A stretch of DNA of 64,000 nt from Tetracentron sinense (lineage: Eukaryota > Streptophyta > Magnoliopsida > Trochodendrales > Trochodendraceae). A program made the position numbers and the translations under genes. The DNA is taken from positions 30,388,052 to 30,452,051 of the forward strand of contig CM026565.1 in the NCBI GenBank assembly GCA_015143295.1, read 5' to 3'. The notes under the pieces were generated by a model that did not search any database, was not told the DNA's origin, and saw nothing but the letters and a program-made list of their open reading frames with translations. Below are positions 1 through 11,736 of this stretch, piece after piece (positions within the stretch are counted from its first letter, which is position 1; every line of letters starts with the position of its first letter).

Positions 1-345
1 AAGAGTTTTAAACCTATTAACTATCACATGTGTAATGAATGACATTGAATAAGAAATTGCGTAAATATTAGTGTTCGAGGTGCTTTGAGTGGGCTACTAT
101 AGGGGATACACAATATTGTGGTTGGGGAGATGAATGGGGAGAAGAGATGACGTATTCATTGGGGGAGACAAAGGAAGGAGAATAAATGGGGGGAGAGAGA
201 GAGAAATGATATTTTTAGGGAGATAATGGGAGAGAGGGGATTTAACTGCGGGAGATGAAGAGGGGAGTAGAGAGACATAATGATTTCAGTTGGGGATATG
301 AATGGATATAGAGAGGGGGTTTAATTGGGGGGAAACAAATAGCAA
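1..345. other. Purine-rich flank left of the MULE
   Basis: G/A-rich sequence made of irregular GGGGAGA-like runs. No convincing reading frame, splice signals or inverted repeats were seen. It ends where the target-site duplication of the Mutator-like element begins. Confidence 0.5.
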
Positions 346-354
346 AAGAATAGA

Positions 355-945
355 GGCAAAAGATTAGCTCCACAATAGATGGGGCGGGAACTCGAAATTT
401 CTAGGAGTGCCGTTTGTGCCCGTTAACATTTTCAAAGTTTAATAATAAAAAAAAGAGATGTTGGGAATAGGTTGCCTGTCATCTCAAGAGACAGGAACCA
501 GAGCTGAAGAACACTCTAAGCTTCTTCTTTGTTTGGGGTTAAGAGAAATTTTCTCCAGCAATGCAACCAAGGGCTTAAGGCAGTTTTTCTCTCTCAGTTT
601 TGAAGGTTTGATTTTTAAGGAGATCCAAGGTTGATCGAAACAACCAAGAGATTGTTTTGAGTTCCCAAACACTACCGAAATAGGTAATCCCTGAAATTTT
701 CTGTGGCTTTTTCCTCAAAAGAAATCTACCTTGAATTACTTTCCTTTGTTCTCAAATGAACTTGTTTCTTCTTGTTTAGACAGTAGAATATGAGAAATCC
801 CTTGTTTTCTGAAGCACATTTTTTTTGGTTTTTTTTTTTCTTTTCCCTGTTTTTTTAAGTTGTTGGTTCTTCTTCTTTGAGATGGAGGAATGAATTTTGG
901 GGCTTTGGAGAAACTAGGGTTTCAAAATGGGAGAAGTGATGGATT
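355..945 (+). repeat. Left terminal inverted repeat of the MULE
   Basis: Matches the reverse complement of 8190-9096, from the terminal 16-mer inwards to about the GGGAGAAGTGATGGA block at 930-945. It lacks a block of about 50 bp present in the right copy. A stretch at about 1060-1092, just inside, repeats a piece of this TIR (first seen at 601-628), which suggests an internal duplication. Confidence 0.85.
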
Positions 946-1259
946 TGGATGAGGGTTTATGGGAGTTGAGATTCTTCGGTTCTTGCATGGTTTTGATGTA
1001 GTAGGATTACATGACTTTGGTAGTTTCAGAGTTGAAATTTGAGGGAGAATTCTTCTGGTGATTTGAAGGTTTGATTTTTAAGGAGATCCAATGGCTAAAA
1101 TTGTACCCATGGGAGTATGATTGATTAGATCCAGGTCACCTTGAGGTCCATTGGCCTTAGTAATCCCATAACTACATCGGCTTGTGAGGGGTCAGACCTC
1201 CAGGTCTATTGGCCTGAGCACCACTATTCGTTGTTTTTGCCAACCGTTGAGAACATTCA

Positions 1260-1283
1260 TTGAAAGAGAGAGAGAGAGAGAGC
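1260..1283. repeat. GA/AG microsatellite
   Basis: Run of alternating A and G inside the MULE, next to the left inverted repeat. Confidence 0.8.
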
Positions 1284-1609
1284 TCTAAGAAATTGTACCA
1301 TGAAATAGGGAAGGATAAAATAGTTGAAAATCTGTGAATGGAGAAGGAAGAGAAGGCCAGAAATCTGTGCATAGAGAAGGAGAACGGTAGTTTGGAGAAG
1401 AGGGTTTTTGGGTGCGCATAAGGATACATTTTTAAATAAAATAAGTTATTTTTTCATATTGGTGTATAATTAGAAATTGTTGGGATGCTCATAGCAGCAC
1501 CCATAATTTATGGCTTTCAATTTTCTCAATTAATAGTGCTTTTCGCATCTTCAAATTGCACTAAGAATGAATTATCAGTAATATGATTTTATTTTGTTAG
1601 GGTGCAGCA

Positions 1610-2030
1610 ATGTCATCTTCATTTACGAGGCCCACGGCTTATTGCCTATGTGCAAAAGGACCATGTATAGTGTTAGTATCACATTCAACAAAAAATCCAA
1701 ATCGGGCATATTACTTTTGCCCGGGTGATCAAGTAAGTTATTAGTGTACTAATTATGGTTAAATTTGTTTCATAAAAATAACGAGCATTAACTATTTCTT
1801 AATATGATGCAGTTTGGGAAAAATGTTCTAGTTTTATTAAATGGTGCGACGAGCACGCACGTGACTTGGGACTGGATATTGGACATGCTAGGACTGGTGT
1901 TAACTATGGACAGACTGAGAATTTTCGCACAATGTTGTCAAAACTTCTATCCCAAGTTGCTTTTGTAAAGAAGTTTAGTTGTATTTGTGTTATTGTGATT
2001 GTGGCACCCATCTTTTACTATCATTGCTAA
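1610..2030 (+). CDS. GRF-type zinc-finger protein with C-terminal membrane segment (MULE accessory gene)
   Basis: ATG at 1610 opens a frame with C-x-C, then Gly-Pro-Cys, then an NPNRAYYFCP block ending near 1723. After an intron (acceptor gcag at 1812) the frame continues as WEKCSSFIKWCDEH and closes at TAA 2028-2030. The CxC...NP.R.YY.CP...C..F..W.DE pattern is that of a GRF zinc finger, a single-stranded nucleic-acid binding fold. A run of Ile, Val, Cys and Ala near the end (about 1975-2015) looks like one membrane segment, as in the small plant At4g04775-like GRF proteins. To keep the frame the donor must be GTGATC at 1725; the stronger-looking GTAAGT at 1733 would shift the frame, so either the weak donor is used or one base has been gained or lost. 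It lies wholly inside the MULE, converging on the transposase. Its role is not known from sequence; an accessory or captured gene is inferred. Confidence 0.62.
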
Positions 2031-4566
2031 ATACTGGGGTTGGACCCATATTTTGATACATCTAAAAAACTAACTAGTATTTTATGTCCTTTGTTTGTGG
2101 TTATATTGAATTGTGTGTAAGCATTAAGCGACAATATGCTAATCCTTCTAATCGTAGTTGTTTTTGTGTTGCCACAAATTGCAGTTATATGAAATTAATC
2201 TAGAACTATCTTATGTCAGTTCCTTATTATCTTTGAATGTCGGGTCTAAATTGAAAAACATAGTTTAATTCTACACATATCATTCGAAGGACAATAAACA
2301 CAAAGTTTTTGTGGGTTATCTGAAAGGGCCTCAAGGGATATACACTGTTTGATTATACAAATTGGGGAGTTAAGTGAATCCTTTGTCTGTAATTGGGGTT
2401 CTGCAAATATGGTTTGTGCTTTTGATCTTCTTAATGTGTGTTTTCTTGCTCTAGAATTTTGTTTTGGATTCAAAAGGAAATGGGACTGAACAGAGGTGAT
2501 CTATTAAAATGCCGTGAGTGAGTGAATTGGGGTGATGTTGGATTTAACTAATCTTGCTGATGGAATTGAAGTGCAGCCATACTCATATGTTTCATGTCAC
2601 AAATGCATCAAAATATGGTGTTGGTACTCCCTATTTTTTCAGAATTTGTGACTACAGAGCCTGTCACATTTTCCTTTTTCATTTGGTCTCCCCACATGAT
2701 TTGCTCGGCATGCTATGAATGGTGATGCTTGTGATAGAGAACTTTATGAGAGTAAGCTCTTGTGCCAATCTAGGGTCCAACTCTTGTTACTGGATTTCTG
2801 TGATATCAATCAGAATTGTGGGGTTTGGTGGTTCAGTTAATGGAATGCATTATGTTGAAGCTGCTATTCAATCTCATCAGCCAACTTTGAAGGGGATGAT
2901 TTTGGTTTTCTTACTTACCGGTACACCTTACTCTACTAGATACGAGGACACGAGTACACAGCCGTGTGCAATGCACATTTTTCAATTTTTTGGTTGGAAG
3001 GGCATCAAGTAACACATGTTTTTTCATTCTTTTTTATTGGAAGGGTATCAAGTAACACATGCTAAACACATGCACACAACCATCAATTTTGGACACAGGT
3101 ATGATCAAATCATAGGTGACAAATACCGTGACTGACAAAAAAAAAGATTGAGGCCTTGAGTCACCCTTATGTAAAACATTGAGAAGATTAAAAATCCAAA
3201 TGATTTCTATAATTACTCAATAACATCATCATTAATGCATTGTACCAAATACTCTAGGTTGGCATCGATTATGTAATATATATTAAATCAGCATTACCAC
3301 ATGACTAACAAATCCTAATCCCCAATCCCTGCTGTTCCTCAGATTTCATGAACCAATTACATCTCTCTCTCTCTCAATAAACCATGACAATAAAAGTGAA
3401 TGTGGACCCAATAAAGTTGAGTTTGTCCGACTGAATGTTGAGCTTCTGAGTCAAATGGTTGAGTTCAACTCCATGAACTCCTTCTAAATTATGAACTCTC
3501 ATGTTGTGGAACAGCCCTTGGATCACCATGAGATGCATCTTAACTCAGTTCTGTCAAGTTTTTCAATACAACTATATGCGAATAATTGAAGCACTAGTTC
3601 TGTCAGGATTCCAGTTGTAGTTAAGCTCTACAAAGGTACCTCCTCCGATGCCCTTAGCGAGTCTCCCAGGATTCACATAGATGCACTTTACTTGCTCTTC
3701 TCCTTCCATTCTTCCCCCAAAGGACAATACCTCATGATGAAAAGGACGGTGATAAGAGTATGTACCTCATTTGCACCAAAAACCCCTGGTTTAGCAAGAC
3801 AAGTTATCTGGATAAAAATGTAATTTAAGTTTTAGTAAGAGACTGCAAAAAGAACTTAATTAGGGGGAAAATCACGATGAAGGTAACAGTTCAAAAAATG
3901 AACTTCCATAATCTAAAAAACTATATATACCTGTTGTTTGAGATCAGATTAAGGGATATCAAATGCGGACTGCAAAGCCAAAATTAACCAAATTTGAAAC
4001 GTAATATCCCACATTAGATATATTTTCATCATCAATTAATGAACTAAAAAATGGAGAAAACAAACATATCAAATCCAACAACAATAAAATAGCACCTGAG
4101 GGAAAACAAAGACATGATTCGAGCATGTCTTTGTCCAATGAACATCGATGGAAATAGTTCATTTCTTAATCTCATAATTCAAGCATAATACTGAAATATA
4201 ACATTTCCAATTCCATTGTCCAATGAATAGAGACATCAATAGAAGCACATTAAGAAACCATACACCACCATACAACAATGATCCCAAGATAAAATTATGA
4301 TGGCAAAATAACTCCAATACACCATCATCCTAATGACATTACCCTCCAAAACATCCTAACGACATTGCAAACTACAGTCATAGATACAAACATATTGATA
4401 CTGGATACTGATAATCCAAAACATACTGATAGCCCAAAATTTTGAATTAGTTATTGGAAGCTGACCAAAGCTTCTTCAACAAACACATAAAGTTTCCAAC
4501 GTCCCTGTTAAAGTTTCCAACAAACACAAAGTTTCCAAAATACATCTAATGTATCCAAATACAACA
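2031..4566. other. MULE interior without a recognised gene
   Basis: AT-rich sequence between the two MULE genes. Several short frames exist (for example 2719-3012), but none shows a recognisable domain or splice pattern. A motif around ggaagggcatcaagtaacacatg is present twice in slightly different form near 2995-3060. Confidence 0.45.
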
Positions 4567-7252
4567 TCATTTTTCGTCATCTCCCTCTGAGTTATTCCCA
4601 ACACCAAATGGCAATTCCTGCAAAATATAAATCACAAAGATGTTTAATACATGCTGCGGTTGATATTTTATATTAGAATGAAATAAAATATTACCTGAGA
4701 TGGGCCACACATGAATCCTTGATATTGTTGATACATGTTGGGGTTGAGGTGTAGTTGTAGTTGTAGTTGGGGCTGCCCATACATGAAAGAAGATATTTGA
4801 CCTTGAAAACTTTGGTACATATATGAGTTCACTTGATTCATCTGCGTTTGTTGATACATAAATTGACTCGGACCTACTTGATATAACCCTATTAACACAT
4901 TCAAAAAAAGTTAATGACATTTAAAAGTTATCAACAACTGCAAGGCAAACCAATCAAACATTACCTGCATCACTTGATCATTTGGACATGTCGGCATCGA
5001 ATGTCTTATAGGAGCAGTAGGTGGCAAGGTGTAACTTGGCACCGTAGACGACTACCTTGTTTTTTTCCTCTTTTCTAAACAACTCTTGATCCTTGATCTT
5101 CCCTTATGGCCGCCTGCTTTTTTTGCTACTCCCTTCACCCGATTTGTAGTCTCATTGTGATCATCTTGAGTGCATGGTTCAATATTTTCATCATCATGAA
5201 CACAAGTATCATTACCTATCTCTTGTGATTCAGGTTCTAATGGTTCATATATGGATAATTGACTGAAAACTTCTTCAACCTTCTCTATGGCATTACATAA
5301 ACTTTCCACAGTAACTTTAAAGACTTTTTCATTTTCTGCAGCCCTAATGTACAATTTTATAGCCAAGCGACTTAATTCCTTATAACACTTTGACAACGTT
5401 ACATTTCCCACAAATAATGAACTTCTATGGCCACCACTTGAACTTGCAACCTTTGCATATCTACTCTATCTCTTCAAAATGTATTGATCTGGGATCTTGT
5501 CTACCTCCATGCGGTCAAATACTCGCGATGCATGACCACATAAAATCCCCGTGAATTCAAAGTTTTTACAACTACAAGATATAGTGAATTCCCTTTTGTC
5601 ACATGTAACTATGTATTGTCTTTTTTTCTCTGGACATGTTACCATAAATGTGTCCAATGTGTCGTACCCGACACACAATTTCACTCGATAACCCAATCCC
5701 TTATCATATTCCTCCTTAAACAATTTATATATTGTAGGGGTGTAAATATTTCTTGCACAGATCAACAATGAAATCTCCGCTATTACTGTACACACACTTT
5801 GTGTCATCTTGAAGTCCATATGTAAATCTACATTCCTTCTGTCATCTACTACCCTCTCAAAATATTCAAAAACTTCCAACAAGTAATGACTATTGTTTAA
5901 ATAACGCTTCAAGACACTATTCAAACCTTCACTTCTTTGGGTGTTTTTTATATCCACGCAAAATGTAGTCCTTCCATATACCAATGCCCATTTCTCCCTC
6001 AAACTAAACATCCATTGTAACCATGTATTCCCCCTTAGATTGTCGTTATCCAACATGTTCTCCCACCCGTTAAGAAAATCTTATTCTTCATCGTAATCAT
6101 AAATCAATTTGTTGAAATCCACACTGAATGACTTTCAACCACTAAATGCACGGCTAAGATGCTTTCGAGCATTTTGAAACATGTGCCACACACATATGCG
6201 ATGATATGTATCTGGCAAAGTTATGGAGATTGCATTGGCCATTGCCTTGTCTTGATCCGTAAGAATGGTTTTTGGTTGTTTCTCAGACATTGCAGATAAA
6301 AAAGCCCTAAACACTCAGTTGAAAGATTCCGTTGTTTCATCGCACATCAATGTCGCTCCAAATAAAATTGTCTGCCTATGATGATTGACGCCTACAAATG
6401 GTGCAAATGGCCATGCTTGATTATTCGTCCTATAAGTTGTATCAAAACAGATCACATCACCAAATGCATTATAGTCATTGACCATTCTTGAGTCTGTCTA
6501 AAAAATGTTAGTTATTATATCTTCGGCGTCAAGCTGTATGGAGTATAAAAAAGCTGGATCTTCTACAACCATCTTTTGAAGATAATGTAGTATTCCTCCT
6601 GCATCTCCTTCTTCCATTGATCTCATTCGTTTAGAACCAGTATAATTTTTCATGTCCATGTGAAGGAAACCTACATTTTCAAGCCCTCCAACTTGTGCGG
6701 TCATATGTCTTCTTTAATGGTATACCCACACTCCTTGCCATATTAGCTTCAGAAGCTTGCACATTAGTTACTTGCCTCCTTGATCGGCACATGTAAGATT
6801 TCATTGGTATACAATGATGATTGTGCTCTAACTGTATCTCAAATATCTTATATTTTCTGCTCGGCAGAAGGTTAATCATAATATGAGCCTTACAATCAAC
6901 TTTAGTAGGATCCCGTTGGTGATCGGGGTTTCTCCGTCTATCTTCTTTCTTAAAACCTTCTTGCGAACAACAGAGTTTTCTACGGCTCACCACACCAACG
7001 TTATTTTTGTTTTTCCAATCCTTTCGAGTACTAAAATCAACATTTCTCGCATATTCATTGTAGAAATCGTATGCATATTGCTCTGAATCAAATTCCAAGT
7101 CAACTTCTGGATTTGGTGTGTCGTCATTATTTTTTGAACCTTTATTATTGCACCCAGATCCACTATCATGATTATACTCATCATCTTCTCTCAAATGATA
7201 ACCTGCGTGATACTCGTAATCCACTATTATCTTCTTCAAAAGAACCATCCAT
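4567..7252 (-). pseudogene. FAR1/MuDR-type MULE transposase, decayed
   Basis: A minus-strand gene reading from ATG at 7252 (MDGSFEEDNSG) to the stop at 4567. Near 6770-7120 it encodes a FAR1-type DNA-binding region: a FYNEYAR block, then Cys and His pairs ending in LEHNHHCIP. Near 6080-6500 it carries the MULE transposase core (GDVICFDTTYRTN, ILTDQDKAMANAI, ICVWHMFQNA). Near 5510-5600 there is a SWIM zinc finger (CSCKNFEFTGILCGH). A Gln/Met-rich tail follows in small exons (about 4698-4890 and 4567-4617) ending GNNSEGDDEK. The order matches the FHY3/FAR1-related family. The frame is broken: at least two frameshifts (near the start and near 6690) and about five in-frame stops, several at Trp codons, so no functional protein is expected. 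In the intact family the protein binds the element ends and carries out excision and insertion. Confidence 0.88.
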
Positions 7253-8189
7253 AGCACAAGAAGATTAATATTGCTTTTGTAGATAACTGCAAACATAGAT
7301 ACTTCATTTCAAAATGCTAAAAATCATAGTAGTTAACTACAAAATAATTGTCTTACTCCAAATATTTTTCAGAGTTTGAGAGTATATTAATTTTATGTAG
7401 AATAAAGTAGCTAAAAAGTTATAGGTAGAATAAAGTAGCTAAAACTATTCAGAGTTTCAGATTATATTAATCAATGCTCATGTGCATATACCCCAATTCA
7501 ATGACTCATGCAGGATAAAGTAGCTAAAACTAAATAAGCACCCACAGATAATTCATCTTGGGCTAGCTTGAAGTCAAACCAAACATAGTGCTCTCCATTC
7601 AAGGATCTATGAAAAATAGCAAAATATCTGCTATGGCACTAAAAAAATGTTACAAAATGCATATATTGACAATCTCCTCAGATATTTTGTAACATTTTTT
7701 TTTAAGTAAGAAAAAAAAATCCAAATTTTAAAGCTTTCATCTTAAGAAAGAATTGAGAGGATGAATACCTAAACTGTTAAGCAGTTGGCCAGTCCACCCT
7801 CAACAGCACTCATAAGCAGTTTTTCAAAGAATATCAATGTCCATAGCCGCCTAGGATTCTAGGACATGGAAGCTTGCCTATTCCAACTTTTGAGCTGCTT
7901 GAATCAGGGTTTTACAACAACAACAAAAAAGGGTTTTACATTAGTTGGGTACCAATCAAATTTCACTATGAGCAAATTTCATGAGTTTTGATAGATATAG
8001 TCTGTATATCAATCTTTGTAGGGACCAATTTGGATGCTTAATTCAGGAATTGTGGTTTGAAATGATGTAAACGTTTCAGTTTTTCCGATTCTAAATATAT
8101 CCCAATTAAATTCATTGCCATTGCATCCAATATAAAACAACATAAGGCAAAGAAGACGTAAGTGATACAATTATACATGTCAATGGTGT
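7253..8189. other. MULE interior between transposase start and right TIR
   Basis: AT-rich non-coding sequence that should hold the transposase promoter and 5' leader. A motif agaataaagtagctaaaa occurs three times with changes between 7395 and 7530. No gene was recognised. Confidence 0.45.
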
Positions 8190-9096
8190 GCTCCATCACT
8201 TCTCCCATTTCGAAACCCTAGTTTCTCCAAAGCCCCAAAATTCATTCCTCCATCTCAAAGAAGAAGAACCAACAACTTAAAAAAATAGGGAAAAGAAAAA
8301 AAAACCAAAAAAAAAAATATTGTGTTTCAGAAAACAAGGGATTTCTTATATTCTACTGTCTAAAAAAGAAGAAACAAGTTCATTTGAGAAAAAAAGGAAA
8401 AGTAATTCAAGGTAGAATTCTTTTGAGGAAAAAGCCATAGAAAAATTCAAGGGATTACCATTTCGAAACCCTAGTTTCTCCAAAGCCCCAAAATTCATTC
8501 CTCCATCTCAAAGAAGAAGAACCAACAACTTAAAAAAAAGAGGGAAAAGAAAAAAACCAAAAAAAAAAATATTGTGCTTCAGAGAACAAGAGATTTCTCA
8601 TATTCTACTATCTAAACAAGAAGAAACAAGTTCATTTGAGAAAAAAAGGAAAAGTAATTCAAGGTAGATTCTTTTGAGGAAAAAGCCGTAGAAAAATTCA
8701 AGGGATTACCTTATTCGGAGTGTTTGGGAACTTAGAACAATCCCTTGGTTGGTTCGATCAACCTTGGATCTCCTTAAAAATCAAACCTTCAAAATTGAGA
8801 GAGAAAACTGCCCTTAAGCCCTTGGTTGCATTGTTGGAGAAAATTTCTCTTAACCCCAAATGAAGAAGAAGCTTAGAATGTTCTTCGATCAGCTCTAGTT
8901 TCTGTCTCTTGAGATGATAGCAGCACTATTCCCAACATCTCATTTTTTATTATTAAATTTGAAAAACGTTAACGTAAATGGGCACAAACGACACTTCAGA
9001 AAATTTTGAGTTCCCACCCCGTTTATTCCATATGGCGACTACTGAGTGGATGCCCGAGTTCAGCTCTCGGGCAGCCACCAGAGCTAATCTTTTGCC
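8190..9096 (-). repeat. Right terminal inverted repeat of the MULE
   Basis: Reverse complement of the left repeat (355-945), longer because it contains a 252-bp tandem duplication (8207-8710) and an extra block of about 50 bp at about 9021-9080. The extra block contains an 8-bp hairpin stem, TGCCCGAG and CTCGGGCA around a 7-base loop. Confidence 0.85.
8207..8710. repeat. 252-bp tandem duplication inside the right TIR
   Basis: 8207-8458 and 8459-8710 are near-identical direct copies, starting at TTTCGAAACCCTAG and ending at GGGATTACC. The left TIR has only one copy, so the duplication arose after the inverted repeats were made. Confidence 0.88.
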
Positions 9097-9105
9097 AAGA
9101 ATAAA

Positions 9106-9726
9106 TGGGTGGGTCTTATAGGTCTTCAATTGAGGGAGATACAATAATAGACGAAGATGATGTGGCTTTTTAATAGCTTTTGAAGAGTGCCACCTTAGCA
9201 AAAACAAATTTAAATAGAGAGAGAATATGTTACACGTGTGAAGAAAGACGAAATCCAATTACCAGAATTCCGCTTCTCAAAATAGTGTAGAATTACACTA
9301 GCTCAAGACTCACCACCAAAAGAAGAAGAAGAACAATTGAGGAAATAAGAGAAGGGAAAACTATAATTTTATTCAAAAAAATAAACTTACAAGTTTAGGT
9401 TTGAGCCACCACTTGCACAAGATATGGAACCTCGATATTGTTGAAGTACTACTCTCTTTTGAATGACTAATGAAGATGAGACTTAGGACTTGTGACTTAG
9501 GAATTAGGATTATGGAGCTTCGAGGCTTGGATGCTTGTAGAGAGAAACCACTATACTATTTATAGATGAAGGTTGAAGGTTCGACGATAGGGGAGTTGAG
9601 GGAATTAATAAGATGGTTTTATAGTGGTGGTTAGAGGAAAATAAATGAGGTGGTTAAATGAGGGTAGTTGGGAGTTTAAATGAAAGTGGATATTCTCATG
9701 GGAATATGGTTAAGTGGTGAGGTGGA

Positions 9727-9757
<31 letters not shown>

Positions 9758-9962
9758 TGGTGACATGTGTCAAACATGTGCAAGTGGGGCCAATGCACAA
9801 AAAGACAAAAATACATTCAGAACAATTTATATATTTAGCCTCACTACATCCCTCAAAATAAAAAAGAGAACTAGACAAATATTTTATAGAAAAACACTTT
9901 AAAAATTTAACAACACGTGACACTAACTTGAAGTTAAAATCAAAGCTTTTGAGGGGTGCCAC
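9106..9962 (-). mobile_element. LTR-like remnant
   Basis: Read on the minus strand, this begins TGTGGCACCCCTC near 9962, has a TATA-like CTATAAATAG near 9560 and an AATAAA-type signal near 9370. That order resembles a retrotransposon LTR. A diverged direct repeat of its outer end, agctttTGAAGAGTGCCAC, sits at about 9174-9193. No target duplication or internal coding region was seen, so the family is unknown. This is a tentative fossil call. Confidence 0.3.
9724..9757. repeat. GA microsatellite
   Basis: AGAGAGAGA-type run with one AAAG interruption. Confidence 0.8.
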
Positions 9963-10377
9963 ATGGACACCAACTGCTATATAGTAGTAGTATAGATAGA
10001 TATAAATAGATGCGTCTAGATCCTAAGACTCAGAACTCAAGATCGTCTAACAATTTAATCATGTTTAACCAAAAAAAGTTATGTTAGAAATGTACTATGT
10101 GTGGTTAAAGGCTTACGTGAGATTGAAGCTTATAAGTGCTGTGTCTGTGGTCTGTCTGCATGACTGTGTGTGTGTTTGCACGTGGGATGTGAGTGTGTGT
10201 GTGTTTTCCTTTCTTTGCCTTCAGTATTCACCTTGTGGTGTTACTGAGTTTACCAAAAAAAAAAAAAAAGAGATTGAAGGCTTGTGATGTGGGCGAGTTT
10301 TACCATGTTTAACAAAAAAAAATTAAAAATGACTTGAAAAAACTTTATGAGATAAACAAATAACCAAGACTCTAGAA

Positions 10378-10528
10378 GATCGTGTCTTCTCGAAAATGGA
10401 CCTCTAGGGCATTCCATAGTTTTTGACGTTCTAAGATCGTGTCTTCTCGAAAATGGACCTCTAGGGCATTCCATAGTTTTTGACGCTCTAATATCGCGTC
10501 TTCTCGAAAATGGTCTCAGGTTGCCCTA
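10378..10528. repeat. 57-bp tandem repeat, about 2.6 units
   Basis: The unit containing CGTGTCTTCTCGAAAATGG and CATTCCATAGTTTTTGACG starts at about 10381, 10438 and 10495. The third copy diverges after about 30 bases. No gene covers it. Confidence 0.85.
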
Positions 10529-10719
10529 GGCCCATATGGGCTTATATCACATTAGCATTTCTCGTACTTCTCATACGATAAACTCCGTTTTCATAATCTA
10601 AACCTCAACTTTAACCCTTAAAGGTGGGATGGTTAATTTCTCAGATCATAATATGCCCTTAATACGAGCATTTGTTGGTTTGTTCTTGAATCCAAATCTA
10701 ACGATTAATAGTATATGCA

Positions 10720-11035
10720 GGGCTATCAAAGGGCAGGGTCGGGGCACGGCACGGCACGGTAGGAGTCAACCCTAACCTTGCCCTTACTTAGAAGGGCACT
10801 AGGAAGCACGGATACTTTGAAAATAGAAACGTACCTGTAGCGTCGTATCGGATACATATCGGATACGACACTCTAAGGTAAAATTGAGCTGTTTTTCATA
10901 ATTTCTGCCATATCGCCGTACCCGTATCGTATCCCCGTACCCGTGCTTCCTAGGTCTAACAATGCCATAGCCCTTCAAGGGCCTAGATCAACTAGGCCCT
11001 AACCCTACCCTCAAGGGCCAGGGCAGGGCCACAAG
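10720..11035. mobile_element. hAT-like GC-rich fragment
   Basis: Begins CAGGGCTATCAAAGGGC, resembling the TAGGGCTGTCAAAGGG end of the hAT element at 33774. It continues with repeated GGGC/GCCC strings and is interrupted by a smaller inverted-repeat element at 10799-10953. A matching right end and target duplication were not found. Confidence 0.35.
10799..10953. mobile_element. Small MITE with 13-bp perfect terminal inverted repeats
   Basis: CTAGGAAGCACGG at the left end is exactly repeated in reverse complement at the right end. The 155-bp body is rich in CGTATCGGATAC-like motifs. It sits inside the GC-rich hAT-like fragment. Superfamily not determined. Confidence 0.5.
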
Positions 11036-11520
11036 GTAGTGAGCTCGATTTCAATTGAATATTGTAGTCCTATATGAAATCCAGAATCCAGTCAGTGAGC
11101 TCGATTTCAATTGAATTTTGTAGAAAAGTCCACGGAAGATAGAAATCAAATCGAATACAGAAGAAGATCAAAATCCATCAATCGAAGAAACCAGTAATTT
11201 TCCTGGTTTCAATTCAGTCACTTCATTATTTTGCAGTTTTCTTCTAGCCCACACTCGTGAAGCTCTTCTTCCTCTTCAAGACTACATCGAACGTCTTCTT
11301 GAGCACCAGAAAGGCTCTTCCCCAGGGGTGACGCGAAGACTTCGTAATCCGGATTATAATGGTGTTTAGGAATGCTTGGATGATACTATCTACAGTATGC
11401 ACCTTTCGGCACTGTCAAATCCTTCAATGCCCGCTTTCAAGGTATTGGTGCAAACTGTGATTTAGTAGCAATTCAGTCATTTCTCATTGAAATTCCTTAA
11501 AATTAGTCATTTCTAATGAT

Positions 11521-11644
11521 GCTTTTTCTTTCAATATTCTGACCAAGGCTTTCTGTGAAAATGGGTATTTTGGATACAGCTTGTTTGGTCATGGTAGAGA
11601 TGAGAAAGGTAGGAATAAGACCAGATGTAATTACATATCCATAA
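11521..11644 (+). pseudogene. PPR protein relic
   Basis: Two short in-frame pieces, AFSFNILTKAFCENG (11521-11565) and LDTACLVMVEMRKVGIRPDV (from 11570), together match one pentatricopeptide repeat (A..V..EM.K.GI.PDVITY). They are separated by a one-base frame change and followed by TAA. PPR proteins bind organellar RNA; here only about one repeat is readable. The segment from about 11160 upstream may be more of the same relic, but it is too decayed to name. Confidence 0.55.
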
Positions 11645-11736
11645 TAATATGAGGGACGGAGCCAGGTGGGGGCCTGTGGGGGCACGTGCCCCCACTCAAA
11701 TTGTCAAACTTTTGTTTTGGTATATAGCTATTGGAA

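Larger units (their letters stand above)
355..9096 (-). mobile_element. Mutator-like element (MULE), FAR1-type, 8.7 kb
   Basis: The outer 16 bases GGCAAAAGATTAGCTC (355-370) are repeated exactly in reverse complement at 9081-9096. The flanking 9-mers are aagaataga (346-354) and aagaataaa (9097-9105), 8 of 9 identical; a 9-bp target duplication is the hallmark of Mutator-like elements. Long terminal inverted repeats follow inside (about 590 bp on the left, about 907 bp on the right). The interior carries a FAR1/MuDR-type transposase on the minus strand (4567-7252) and a small GRF zinc-finger gene on the plus strand (1610-2030), transcribed towards each other. The element is structurally complete, but the transposase is interrupted by several stops and frameshifts, so this copy is probably not autonomous. 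Calling it a MULE rests on the 9-bp duplication, long inverted repeats and the transposase family together. Confidence 0.9.

Noticed and set aside
2719-3012. 97-codon frame inside the MULE
   Set aside because: No recognisable domain, no homologous frame elsewhere in the window, and composition similar to surrounding non-coding DNA.
5466-7296. Reading the FAR1-like frames as a host FHY3/FAR1 gene
   Set aside because: The frames lie between MULE inverted repeats with a 9-bp target duplication and contain several stops, so they are the element's own decayed transposase.
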